Shown: piece by piece, positions 6,630 through 13,148 of the stretch
How the letters are laid out: every line of letters starts with the position of its first letter
Position numbering within the stretch: the first letter of the stretch is position 1
Source of the DNA: Veillonellaceae bacterium
GTDB lineage: Bacteria > Bacillota_C > Negativicutes > UBA1444
Assembly (NCBI GenBank): GCA_012798135.1
Contig: JAAZNU010000160.1
Location: 1-13,148 of the forward strand
Reading direction: 5' to 3'
DNA: 13,148 nt
Notes under the pieces: model-generated
Database searches by the model: none
Seen by the model: the letters and a program-made list of their open reading frames with translations, nothing else
What the model was told of the DNA's origin: nothing
Program-made: the position numbers and the translations under genes

Positions 6630-9545
6630 ATGCCACAATTTAATGAAGATAACACAATTGAACAGATGCTCATCACTACTCTGAAAAATAATGGATGGAG
6701 GTATATCCCTGCAGAGGAGCTTCCTCGTGACTATTCTGATGTAATGGTTGAGCCCATGGTGAAGGACGCTTTGATTCGTCTGAATCCGGAAATTGCAGAA
6801 GACCCGTCGCGTGCTGACGAGGTCATATACAAGTTGCGCACAATAATGATGCCATTCCCGGCAGACAATCTTATTGCACATAATGAGGCTTTCAAGAAGA
6901 AGGTTCTCGAAGAAAACTCCTATCCATTTGGTAAGGATGGCCGCATGGTTCCGATTCGTTTCTTTGGAACCATGACGAAGGAAGATCTGGCCATAAACGA
7001 ATATGTTGTTACAAACCAATGGGTTTACCCTCAGGCAGAAGGTGGCAAGCGTCTCGATATTGTTCTGCTGATCAATGGTTTCCCAATTGCTATCGGTGAG
7101 CTAAAGACTCCAGTACGTAATGCTATAACCTGGTTAGATGCTGCCAGCGATATAGCCTCCTACGAAAAGAGCATTCCTGAGATGTTCGTATCTAATGTAT
7201 TCAACTTTGCTACTGAAGGTAAATGCTATCGCTATGGTTCTGTAGGAATGCCTATCAATATGTGGGGACCTTGGCATACTCCTGATCATAAGTCAGAAGG
7301 TAGTCTTGCCGACGTTAAAGTCAGCGTAGGTGACATGATTACTCCTGAGAAGGTTATGGATATTTTCCAGTTCTTTACCCTTTTTGCAACTGACAAGAAG
7401 CATGTTAAGTACAAGGTTATCTGCCGTTATCAGCAGTATGAAGGAGCTAACCTTATTGTGCAGCGTGTTGTTGCCGGATATCCTAAGCAAGGCCTTATCT
7501 GGCATTTCCAGGGTTCTGGTAAGTCGTTGCTGATGGTATTTGCGGCACAGAAGCTTCGTATGATTCCTGAGCTTAAGAATCCAACCGTAGTAATTGTTGA
7601 TGATCGACTTGATCTTGAAACACAGATTACAGCAACCTTTAATGCTTCAGATGTACCGAACCTAGTGTCACTTGCTACGAAGGAAGATGCTGAGAACTTC
7701 TTCAAGCAGGACATTCGTAAGGTTGCTATTACGACTATTTTCCGCTTTGGCGATGTTGAGGGCGTTCTCAATCTAAGAGATAACATAATCATCATGGTCG
7801 ATGAAGCACATAGAACTCAGGAAGGTAACCTCGGTGAAAAAATGCGTGCAGCACTTCCAAATGCTTTCTTCTTCGGACTTACCGGTACTCCTATTAACCG
7901 TATTGATAAGAATACATTCCGTACCTTTGGTGCAACAGAAGATAAGAGTGGATATTTGAGCCGATATACTTTCTCTGATTCTATTAGAGATAATGCAACT
8001 CTGCCACTAAATTTTGAGCCGGTTCCGGTAGATCTGCATGTTGATAAGGATAAGATAGATGCTGAATTTGATGCTCTTACAGAAACACTTTCGGATGCAG
8101 ACCGTGCAGAGCTTTCCAAACGTGTAAATATGAAGGCCATCATGTATGATCCGAAACGTATCCGTAAGGTTTGCGAACACATTGTAAAGCATTACAAAGA
8201 GAAGATTGAGCCTAACGGGTATAAGGGCCAGATCGTTGTATACGACCGTGAGTGCTGCCTTAAGTACAAGGAAGAACTGGATAAGCTGCTTCCTCCTGAA
8301 GCAACCACAATCGTAATGGACACCAACAATGATAAGGAAGATCGTTATAAGAAGTTTCGCCGAAGCCGTGATGAGGAAGGAAAGGTTCTGGATCAGTTCC
8401 GTGATAAGGGTAATCCTCTGAAGCTGGTTATCGTTACTGCAAAGCTTTTAACGGGTTTTGATGCTCCTATTCTTCAGGCGATGTATTTGGATAAACCGAT
8501 GAAGGACCATAACCTTCTGCAGGCTATCTGCCGCACAAACCGTACTTTTGATGAAGGAAAGACACACGGATTAATCGTAGACTACATCGGTATTTTTGAT
8601 AATGTCGCTAAGGCTTTGGATTTTGATGAAGCCAGCATGAAGAAAGTTATCACTAACATCGAAGAAGTCAAGAAGCAGGTTCCTGCACTTCTTAGAAAAT
8701 GCCTGAGCTACTTTATGGGCGTTGACCGTACAGTAGAGGGCTGGGAAGGCTTGCTTGCAGCTCAGGAGTGTATTCCTACAAATAAGGATAAGGATGCGTT
8801 CGCAGCAGATTACCGTGTTCTTAATAGAGCCTGGGATGCACTGTCCCCTGATCCATTCCTTGATAAATACAAATTTGACTATGTATGGCTCACTAAAGTT
8901 TATGAGTCTGTAAAACCGACTGATAACCGTGGTGCACTTGTATGGGCAGCTCTTGGTGCTAAGACGCTGGAGCTTGTTCACGCAAACATCGAAGTTGGCG
9001 AGGTTCATGACGACCTTGATATTCTTACGTTAGATGCAGACCTGATTGACGAATTTATCCGTAAGCAGAAGGATGTCAAGAAAACAACCATGAAGGTAGA
9101 AATCGACCTGGTTGCTAAGATTCGTGAACATACAAATGATCCAAAATTCGTAAAGTTAGGCGAGAAACTTGAAGAACTTCGTGAACGCCATGAACAGGGC
9201 CTGATTAATAGTATTGAGTTCCTGAAACTCCTGCTTGAACTCGCAAGAGAGGCAGCGCAGGCAGAGAAGGAAGTTGTACCAGAAGAAGAAATTGACCGTG
9301 GTAAAGCAGCCCTCACAGAGCTCTTTAAAGGTGCTAAGAATGATAAAACTCCTATCATTGTTGAGCGTATCGTTGCTGATATTGATGACATTGTAAAGAT
9401 TGTACGTTTCGACGGCTGGCAAAGAACTACTACAGGTAAAAATGAAGTTAAGAAGGCGCTTCGTAGTGTCATCTGGATTAAATACAAGATTAAGGATAAA
9501 GAAGTATTCGATAAGGCTTATAGCTATATCGAACAGTATTATTAA
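6630..9545 (+). CDS. hsdR: Type I restriction-modification endonuclease/translocase subunit HsdR
   Basis: This 971-residue motor and nuclease subunit joins HsdM and HsdS, pulls in unmethylated DNA with ATP, and cuts it. The N-terminal nuclease domain carries the PD-(D/E)xK core D143, E157 and K159 (RLDIVLL then IGELK). The superfamily 2 helicase motor follows, with Walker A GSGKS (295-299), DEAH (391-394), GLTGTP (416-421) and the arginine-finger segment QAICRTNR (631-638). The C-terminal part, from about residue 780, is a charged helical region ending in a Trp- and Lys-rich segment. It matches the usual C-terminal domain of this HsdR class, which docks on the methyltransferase. Every catalytic motif I looked for is intact, so restriction should be functional. 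It is the only HsdR in the window, so it probably serves both HsdM proteins. Confidence 0.95.
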   Translation: MPQFNEDNTIEQMLITTLKNNGWRYIPAEELPRDYSDVMVEPMVKDALIRLNPEIAEDPSRADEVIYKLRTIMMPFPADNLIAHNEAFKKKVLEENSYPFGKDGRMVPIRFFGTMTKEDLAINEYVVTNQWVYPQAEGGKRLDIVLLINGFPIAIGELKTPVRNAITWLDAASDIASYEKSIPEMFVSNVFNFATEGKCYRYGSVGMPINMWGPWHTPDHKSEGSLADVKVSVGDMITPEKVMDIFQFFTLFATDKKHVKYKVICRYQQYEGANLIVQRVVAGYPKQGLIWHFQGSGKSLLMVFAAQKLRMIPELKNPTVVIVDDRLDLETQITATFNASDVPNLVSLATKEDAENFFKQDIRKVAITTIFRFGDVEGVLNLRDNIIIMVDEAHRTQEGNLGEKMRAALPNAFFFGLTGTPINRIDKNTFRTFGATEDKSGYLSRYTFSDSIRDNATLPLNFEPVPVDLHVDKDKIDAEFDALTETLSDADRAELSKRVNMKAIMYDPKRIRKVCEHIVKHYKEKIEPNGYKGQIVVYDRECCLKYKEELDKLLPPEATTIVMDTNNDKEDRYKKFRRSRDEEGKVLDQFRDKGNPLKLVIVTAKLLTGFDAPILQAMYLDKPMKDHNLLQAICRTNRTFDEGKTHGLIVDYIGIFDNVAKALDFDEASMKKVITNIEEVKKQVPALLRKCLSYFMGVDRTVEGWEGLLAAQECIPTNKDKDAFAADYRVLNRAWDALSPDPFLDKYKFDYVWLTKVYESVKPTDNRGALVWAALGAKTLELVHANIEVGEVHDDLDILTLDADLIDEFIRKQKDVKKTTMKVEIDLVAKIREHTNDPKFVKLGEKLEELRERHEQGLINSIEFLKLLLELAREAAQAEKEVVPEEEIDRGKAALTELFKGAKNDKTPIIVERIVADIDDIVKIVRFDGWQRTTTGKNEVKKALRSVIWIKYKIKDKEVFDKAYSYIEQYY

Positions 9546-9559
9546 TAGGGGGTCTGCCT

Positions 9560-11473
9560 ATGAAACAATATGCTTCGTTTGAAAAGTATCTTGAGGATAA
9601 GTATTATAACGATATTCACCGTGCCATCACCGGCCTCATAATCAATAGAGGCCGGAATAATGGCTTTTATTCTTATACAGTTTTAGACCCCTCTTACTTC
9701 CAGGTAGATGACATACATGTGAAAACAGTGTCCTTCCATTCTACAGATGGAAACAGGATTATTTTCAACGCAGCAGTGGAGGCGGACGTTATTCTTAAGG
9801 GGATGGGTAAACGGGATTATGACGCTGATGTGAATAATCCTTGGTACACTATTTCCTTTACTGGTTATTTGAGTGATGGGCTTAATATGGTTACCATCAC
9901 AGGTGTTGACGAATATTCTGCAGATAGGTTTGATAAGAACACGAGTTTATCTAAGTACCTGGTCCCTTATCTTTATGCTGAGGACATTGAGAAAGAAGCG
10001 GAAAAGTTTTTAAACAAATACTGTAGACAAGCACTAAAGGAGCCTATGCCCATTCCGCTTGATGAACTTATGTTTAATATGGGACTTGAGCTTTATGAGG
10101 CACCGCTTCCTGATAACATCTTCGGTAAAACTTATTTTGCAGAAGCTACGGTTGATGTTTTTAATGAGGATTATGAGGTGGTATCACAGACCATTGATCC
10201 GGGAACCATTCTTTTGAATCCTAACATCTTCTTCATGCGCAACATTGGCTCCCGTAATAACACAGTCGTTCACGAGTGCGTTCATTGGGACCGCCACGAT
10301 AAATTCTTTGAGCTACAGAAACTGTTAAATAGCGACATCAGATCTCTTACTTGTGAGGTTACAGAGCATGTGGGTCAGAAGGATACTGGCCTTGAGGGAG
10401 CACTTCAGTGGATAGAGTGGCAGGCAAATGCTTTAACTCCACGCATATTACTCCCAGCAAACACCACAAGAAAAAAGCTAAATGAAATATTGCTTCGTCT
10501 ACATATTGAGAATCCAGAAAGAACTGAGTCAGATATCATGGAGGAGGCTATCCAGGAGTTAGCAGACTTCTTTGCAGTTTCAAGGTTTGCTGCAAAACTT
10601 CGTGCCATTGAACTTGGATTCTCACAGGCGCAAGGAGTTTGGAATTATGTTAGCGGTAAGTATTTACCAAGCTTCTCATTTAAGGCTACAGCGCTGAAGA
10701 AAGATGAGAGTTATATCATCGACACAAGAAACGCTTGCTTTGAAGCTTGCTTCGATGATGATGCAAAGGCTGTGCTTTCCAAGGGTGACTTTATATACGT
10801 TGATTTCATGTTTTGCATCAACGATGAGAAGTATGTGATGGAAACCGATGACGGCGGTTGTACTCTTACTTCCTACGCCAGACAGCATGTTGACGAATGC
10901 TGCCTTAAGTTTAAACAGAAGTTCAAAGTTAACAGCGCACATGGGGATGCCTTCTATACGCAGTGTTCTCTTTGCAAAGATGTCAATGCTGCAGCTTATT
11001 GCGAATGTAGCTACATCGATGATGAAGACAATCAAGACGTGGAAAAGCGTGCTGCAGAATTGAAGAAGCTAAGAGAAGAAGGAATACGTATTATGAAGAT
11101 TTTACGTGACCTCCCTATGTCATTTTCTGGAACGCTTGATGCTCATATGAATCGTCTTAAGAAAGAGGATGGTAAAAAGATGACGAACCTGGAGCTTTCT
11201 CTAAGAACAGGACTAAGCGACCGATACATTCAAGATCTCCGTAAAGAAGAGAAGAATGCAAGCTACGAAACTGTTTGTGCTATCTGTATTGGACTTCATC
11301 TGCATCCGAAATTCAGTAATGACCTCATAAGGAAGTCACGCAATGATTACCCCTTAAATGAAGAAGGCTATTTCGGTCAATTTCTCATTGAGCATCACTA
11401 TATGGAAACACTTGATTTGTGTAATGAAAAGCTAATGGAAATGGGTTATAAAACATGGGGTAAGGAATTATAA
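9560..11473 (+). CDS. ImmA/IrrE-like zinc metallopeptidase with C-terminal helix-turn-helix
   Basis: This is a 637-residue protein starting 14 bases after hsdR; a G-run (9548-9552) serves as ribosome binding site. The N-terminal 160 residues or so are unrecognised, with many predicted beta strands. The middle is an ImmA/IrrE-type peptidase: HECVH (238-242) supplies two zinc ligands and the catalytic Glu, and E286 in EWQAN is the likely third ligand, followed by the family's RILLP segment. Next comes a small domain with C469, C472, C481 and C483, a possible metal-binding cluster. A helix-turn-helix of XRE type follows (about 541-590, with MTNLELSLRTGLSDRYIQDLR). In ImmA systems such proteases cleave a repressor of a mobile element. 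Here the order is peptidase then DNA-binding domain, the reverse of the common HTH-peptidase order. I infer a regulator of this operon or of the host element; a direct part in restriction is unproven. Confidence 0.8.
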   Translation: MKQYASFEKYLEDKYYNDIHRAITGLIINRGRNNGFYSYTVLDPSYFQVDDIHVKTVSFHSTDGNRIIFNAAVEADVILKGMGKRDYDADVNNPWYTISFTGYLSDGLNMVTITGVDEYSADRFDKNTSLSKYLVPYLYAEDIEKEAEKFLNKYCRQALKEPMPIPLDELMFNMGLELYEAPLPDNIFGKTYFAEATVDVFNEDYEVVSQTIDPGTILLNPNIFFMRNIGSRNNTVVHECVHWDRHDKFFELQKLLNSDIRSLTCEVTEHVGQKDTGLEGALQWIEWQANALTPRILLPANTTRKKLNEILLRLHIENPERTESDIMEEAIQELADFFAVSRFAAKLRAIELGFSQAQGVWNYVSGKYLPSFSFKATALKKDESYIIDTRNACFEACFDDDAKAVLSKGDFIYVDFMFCINDEKYVMETDDGGCTLTSYARQHVDECCLKFKQKFKVNSAHGDAFYTQCSLCKDVNAAAYCECSYIDDEDNQDVEKRAAELKKLREEGIRIMKILRDLPMSFSGTLDAHMNRLKKEDGKKMTNLELSLRTGLSDRYIQDLRKEEKNASYETVCAICIGLHLHPKFSNDLIRKSRNDYPLNEEGYFGQFLIEHHYMETLDLCNEKLMEMGYKTWGKEL

Positions 11474-11498
11474 AATATTTTGATAAATTTTAGTTTGG

Positions 11499-11522
11499 AC
11501 CGGAACTCACACTTCCGGTTTT
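11499..11522 (+). terminator. Small hairpin with short T-run after the operon
   Basis: ACCGGAA (11499-11505) and TTCCGGT (11513-11519) form a perfect 7-bp stem with a 7-base loop, followed by a run of only four T. It lies 26 bases after the metallopeptidase stop. It may be a weak terminator or an mRNA-stabilising hairpin in front of the stronger terminator just downstream. Confidence 0.45.
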
Positions 11523-11592
11523 GAACACAGATTAACAAGGCTTTATGACCAGAGATGGTTGTAAGGCCTTTTTTTATGCAATAAAACCGGAA
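11513..11592. repeat. Perfect 10-bp inverted repeat flanking the operon terminator, with a nested direct repeat
   Basis: TTCCGGTTTT (11513-11522) is the exact reverse complement of AAAACCGGAA (11583-11592); the two flank the strong terminator. In addition ACCGGAACTC occurs at 11499-11508 and again at 11586-11595, with 12 of 13 bases matching when extended. The repeats could be duplicated terminator arms or the scar of an insertion at the end of the operon. They are too short to call an attachment site. Confidence 0.5.
11537..11575 (+). terminator. Strong rho-independent terminator ending the restriction operon
   Basis: Bases 11537-11551 pair with 11556-11570 in a 15-bp stem with no mismatches in RNA (three G-U pairs). 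The stem closes on the stable GNRA-type loop GAGA (11552-11555) and runs into a T tract ending at 11575. It should end transcription coming from the restriction genes and so separate them from the sigma-like gene. Confidence 0.9.
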
Positions 11593-11848
11593 CTCGCAGT
11601 TCTGCGAAGAAAACCCGCATCCGAATTATGATATTTATAGAAGCTTAAAGCTTCAAATAAATCTAAGCCTTCGGGTGCGCAACTTAGGCAAGGATACATA
11701 CGGTTTGGTAGATCTCTATTAAAACAAGAGCGAAACCATACCCTGTACCCTTACTTTGTTGCGCTCATTTTGCCGAAGTAGTGGTACCGGATAAGACCTG
11801 ACTGTGTCCTTGCGATAGTTCTCTCCCTAAAGGCGGGAAGGACAAAAA
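11576..11848 (+). promoter_or_regulatory. Candidate structured leader RNA upstream of the sigma-like gene
   Basis: No protein gene lies in this stretch, but complementary segments are dense. P1 pairs 11616-11625 with 11670-11679 (10 bp). Inside it, ATTTAT/ATAAAT (11633-11638/11657-11662) encloses GAAGCT/AGCTTC (11640-11645/11649-11654). P2 pairs GCGCAAC (11677-11683) with GTTGCGC (11758-11764). Within P2, 11690-11698 pairs with 11744-11752, then GGTTT/AAACC (11702-11706/11733-11737) and CTCT/AGAG (11714-11717/11727-11730). A competing 11-bp helix joins 11688-11698 to 11803-11813, and would exclude the inner part of P2. P1 and P2 also overlap by three bases. Mutually exclusive pairings ahead of a start codon suggest an attenuator, cis-regulatory RNA or small RNA. 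I do not recognise a named family. The pairing is seen; the function is inferred. Confidence 0.5.
11838..11842 (+). promoter_or_regulatory. Ribosome binding site for the sigma-like gene
   Basis: AAGGA lies 6 bases before the ATG at 11849 and supports that start. TCCC (11823-11826) a few bases upstream could pair with GGGA just before it, so access to this site may depend on how the leader folds. Confidence 0.65.
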
Positions 11849-12346
11849 ATGTTAAACACAGTCAATCAAGAAACAAAACAGTACTACCTCACCATCGAGG
11901 GGCAAGAGGTAACGGTAACCGAAGAGGTGTACAGAGCCTACAAACGTCCGATCTGGGCTGAGCACAAGCGTAATGATCGGCAGAAACTCTGTCAGGTTAG
12001 TGACGGCAAAGGCGGCTTAAAAAGATGCACTGAAGATTGCTCTAAATGCAGTCGCACTAAGGAAGGCAGCTTTCTTTCAATAGATGGCCTCGAAGAAGCT
12101 GGCTACAGTGTTGAGGACCGCTCACAGGATGTTGCAGAGATTGTTGCAGAAAAGATGCTTCTTGAAGAGCTTTTTATGACCCTTGAGGAACTAGATCCCA
12201 ACAGTCATCGTATTTGCGAATTACTTATGGAGGGCCGTTCGAAGCGAGAAATTGCTCGTCTTATGTCAATTCCGCAGTCAAGTTTTGAGTATCAGTTTAA
12301 GAAGCTGATGGCATCTTTAAGAGACCGCCTGGAAAACTATATCTAA
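11849..12346 (+). CDS. Sigma-70 region 4-like HTH protein of mobile elements
   Basis: This 165-residue protein resembles the small sigma-factor-like proteins common in Firmicutes prophages and conjugative elements. The N-terminal half contains the typical EEVYRAYKRPIWAEHKR block (25-41). It then has four cysteines at 48, 60, 64 and 67 that could hold a metal ion. The C-terminal part, about 112-165, is a region-4-type helix-turn-helix (EGRSKREIARLMSIPQSSFEYQFKKL). Sigma region 2, which melts promoter DNA, is not evident, so it may steer or modify host RNA polymerase and not act as a full sigma factor; that is inference. It stands alone between a structured leader and its own terminator, convergent with the DNA polymerase gene, and is probably a core gene of the element and not part of the restriction operon. 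Confidence 0.8.
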   Translation: MLNTVNQETKQYYLTIEGQEVTVTEEVYRAYKRPIWAEHKRNDRQKLCQVSDGKGGLKRCTEDCSKCSRTKEGSFLSIDGLEEAGYSVEDRSQDVAEIVAEKMLLEELFMTLEELDPNSHRICELLMEGRSKREIARLMSIPQSSFEYQFKKLMASLRDRLENYI

Positions 12347-12362
12347 AGCGTATAAGAATAGA

Positions 12363-12399
12363 CGGTGCTGATGTTAAAAGTCAGTACCGCCTTTCTTTT
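12363..12399 (+). terminator. Hairpin terminator between convergent genes
   Basis: CGGTGCTGA (12363-12371) pairs with TCAGTACCG (12381-12389), 9 bp with one G-U, followed by TTTCTTTT (12392-12399). It lies 16 bases after the sigma-like stop. The T tract overlaps the stop codon of the minus-strand polymerase gene. Read on the minus strand the same hairpin is followed only by a broken T stretch, so it may work weakly in that direction too. Confidence 0.8.
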
Positions 12400-13147
12400 A
12401 ATCTTTCTTGTAAAACATGGTCTCATAGCCATCGGCTCTAAGTGACAAACCTTTCATCCAAGGTGGCGTTCTGCCCATCTGCTCACAAACGGATTCAAGG
12501 GAAACACCCATGCTGGACTCAATAATTAGCTCGTCATGTACGTGACCACATATAAAGCAGTGGCGTAGTGTTTTCATGGCGTAAGCCAGGATATCTCGGC
12601 TGATGGCTTGCACGATGTTCTCAACGAATTTCGGACCGTAACTTTCGATGCGTTCCCATTTCTTAGTGTTGCCGGTGCCTTCGTAAGTAACCGATTCGCC
12701 ACCGAACTTGTTCTGCTCGATCTTAGGTTTTACATAGGAAAGTTTCCTGCCAGATGGAAGCTCAATAAAAAGCATTCCCCTCTGATAGTATAAATTTATG
12801 CCATGTGTTTTGGTGAGTGTTCTTAAGCGAACAGCCTCTTTAACGGTCCTATCAACATCCCACCAAAGCTTCGTGATGTTGGGGTTCGAAGATCTCCAAG
12901 AATCAACCAGTGGCTTCAGTTCGTCTTCAGTAAGGCCCATTTCTAATGCGCCCATAGCTTTGAGCGCTCCAACGCTTCCGCCATAACCAAGCGCCAATTC
13001 TGAGATTTTACCTTTTTGACGAAGGTGGCTGTTTACACCATGCTTTTCAACCGGTACATGAAACATAGCAGAAGCGGAAGCACAGTAGATATCACCACCG
13101 CTTTCAAACACATCTAATCGCCACTTTTCCCCGGCTAAGAAGGCCAG
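12398..13147 (-). CDS. Phage-type family A DNA polymerase, C-terminal part (5' partial)
   Basis: 249 codons are visible, and the frame stays open to the right edge. The GTG at 13111 is an internal valine of a LAGEKWRLDVFE segment, not the start. The fragment holds the fingers and palm end of a family A (Pol I-like) polymerase. Motif B, RQKGKISELALGYGG, has the nucleotide-binding Arg and Lys and the conserved Tyr-Gly. Motif C is HDE (12530-12538) within GHVHDELIIE, which supplies a catalytic acid. The preceding DIYCASASAMF block is typical of polymerases of Firmicutes phages and related elements, which replicate the element and lack the long exonuclease arms of cellular Pol I. Motif A and the N-terminus lie outside the window. 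Together with the sigma-like gene it marks the surroundings as a replicating mobile element. Confidence 0.93.
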   Translation of the reverse strand: MAFLAGEKWRLDVFESGGDIYCASASAMFHVPVEKHGVNSHLRQKGKISELALGYGGSVGALKAMGALEMGLTEDELKPLVDSWRSSNPNITKLWWDVDRTVKEAVRLRTLTKTHGINLYYQRGMLFIELPSGRKLSYVKPKIEQNKFGGESVTYEGTGNTKKWERIESYGPKFVENIVQAISRDILAYAMKTLRHCFICGHVHDELIIESSMGVSLESVCEQMGRTPPWMKGLSLRADGYETMFYKKD

Positions 13148-13148
13148 A

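Noticed and set aside
7430..9487. Long minus-strand open frames within hsdR
   Set aside because: Low-complexity Ser/Arg-rich translations opposite well-conserved helicase motifs; these are antisense shadows.
11627..11632. TATGAT as a -10 promoter element for the sigma-like gene
   Set aside because: No -35-like hexamer lies about 17 bases upstream, and a start here would remove one arm of the P1 helix. It cannot be excluded, but support is too weak to list.
11781..11813. T-box-like sequence (TGGTACCG followed by GTCCTTG) in the leader
   Set aside because: The full T-box consensus, a convincing specifier stem and a following terminator were not found, and the downstream gene is not an amino-acid-related gene.
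12608..12986. Plus-strand open frames inside the DNA polymerase region
   Set aside because: They lie opposite a clearly conserved polymerase on the minus strand and their translations match no recognisable family.
1..13148. CRISPR array, tRNA, rRNA or insertion sequence
   Set aside because: No regularly spaced repeats, no tRNA cloverleaf or rRNA segments, and no transposase-like coding sequence were seen on either strand.

Overview
The window reads as part of a mobile element (integrated prophage or integrative/conjugative element) from a low-to-moderate GC Gram-positive bacterium, most likely a member of the Clostridia. The grounds are strong GGAGG-type ribosome binding sites before most genes, a phage-style family A DNA polymerase, a small sigma-70 region-4-like protein of a type common in Firmicutes mobile elements, and an ImmA/IrrE-type metallopeptidase. 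The species cannot be named from sequence alone.

Bases 2-11473 hold six plus-strand genes with gaps of at most 17 bases or short overlaps, so they are probably one operon. In order they are: (1) a 5'-truncated protein joining a degenerate N6-adenine methyltransferase-like domain to a half-length HsdS-like domain; (2) an 806-residue fusion of an ADP-ribosylglycohydrolase to a complete HsdM methyltransferase; (3) a second, stand-alone HsdM; (4) a two-domain HsdS; (5) an HsdR with nuclease and helicase motifs; (6) a protein with an ImmA/IrrE-like HExxH peptidase domain and a C-terminal helix-turn-helix. The operon ends at a strong intrinsic terminator (11537-11575).

Bases 11576-11848 have no protein gene but are rich in complementary segments. 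They look like a structured, possibly switching, 5' leader for the sigma-like gene at 11849-12346. That gene ends in a second hairpin terminator and converges on a minus-strand family A DNA polymerase gene that runs off the right edge.

Genes 3-5 make a complete type I restriction-modification set: HsdM and HsdS methylate and read DNA, and HsdR translocates and cuts. The unusual part is upstream. An ADP-ribosylglycohydrolase with intact catalytic motifs is covalently joined to an extra, apparently active HsdM, next to a methyltransferase-specificity fusion whose catalytic motif is lost. A possible internal start at 2444 could also yield the second HsdM without the glycohydrolase. This suggests an elaborated type I system in which ADP-ribose removal is tied to DNA modification. 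The link is inference; the domain fusion itself is read directly from the sequence.
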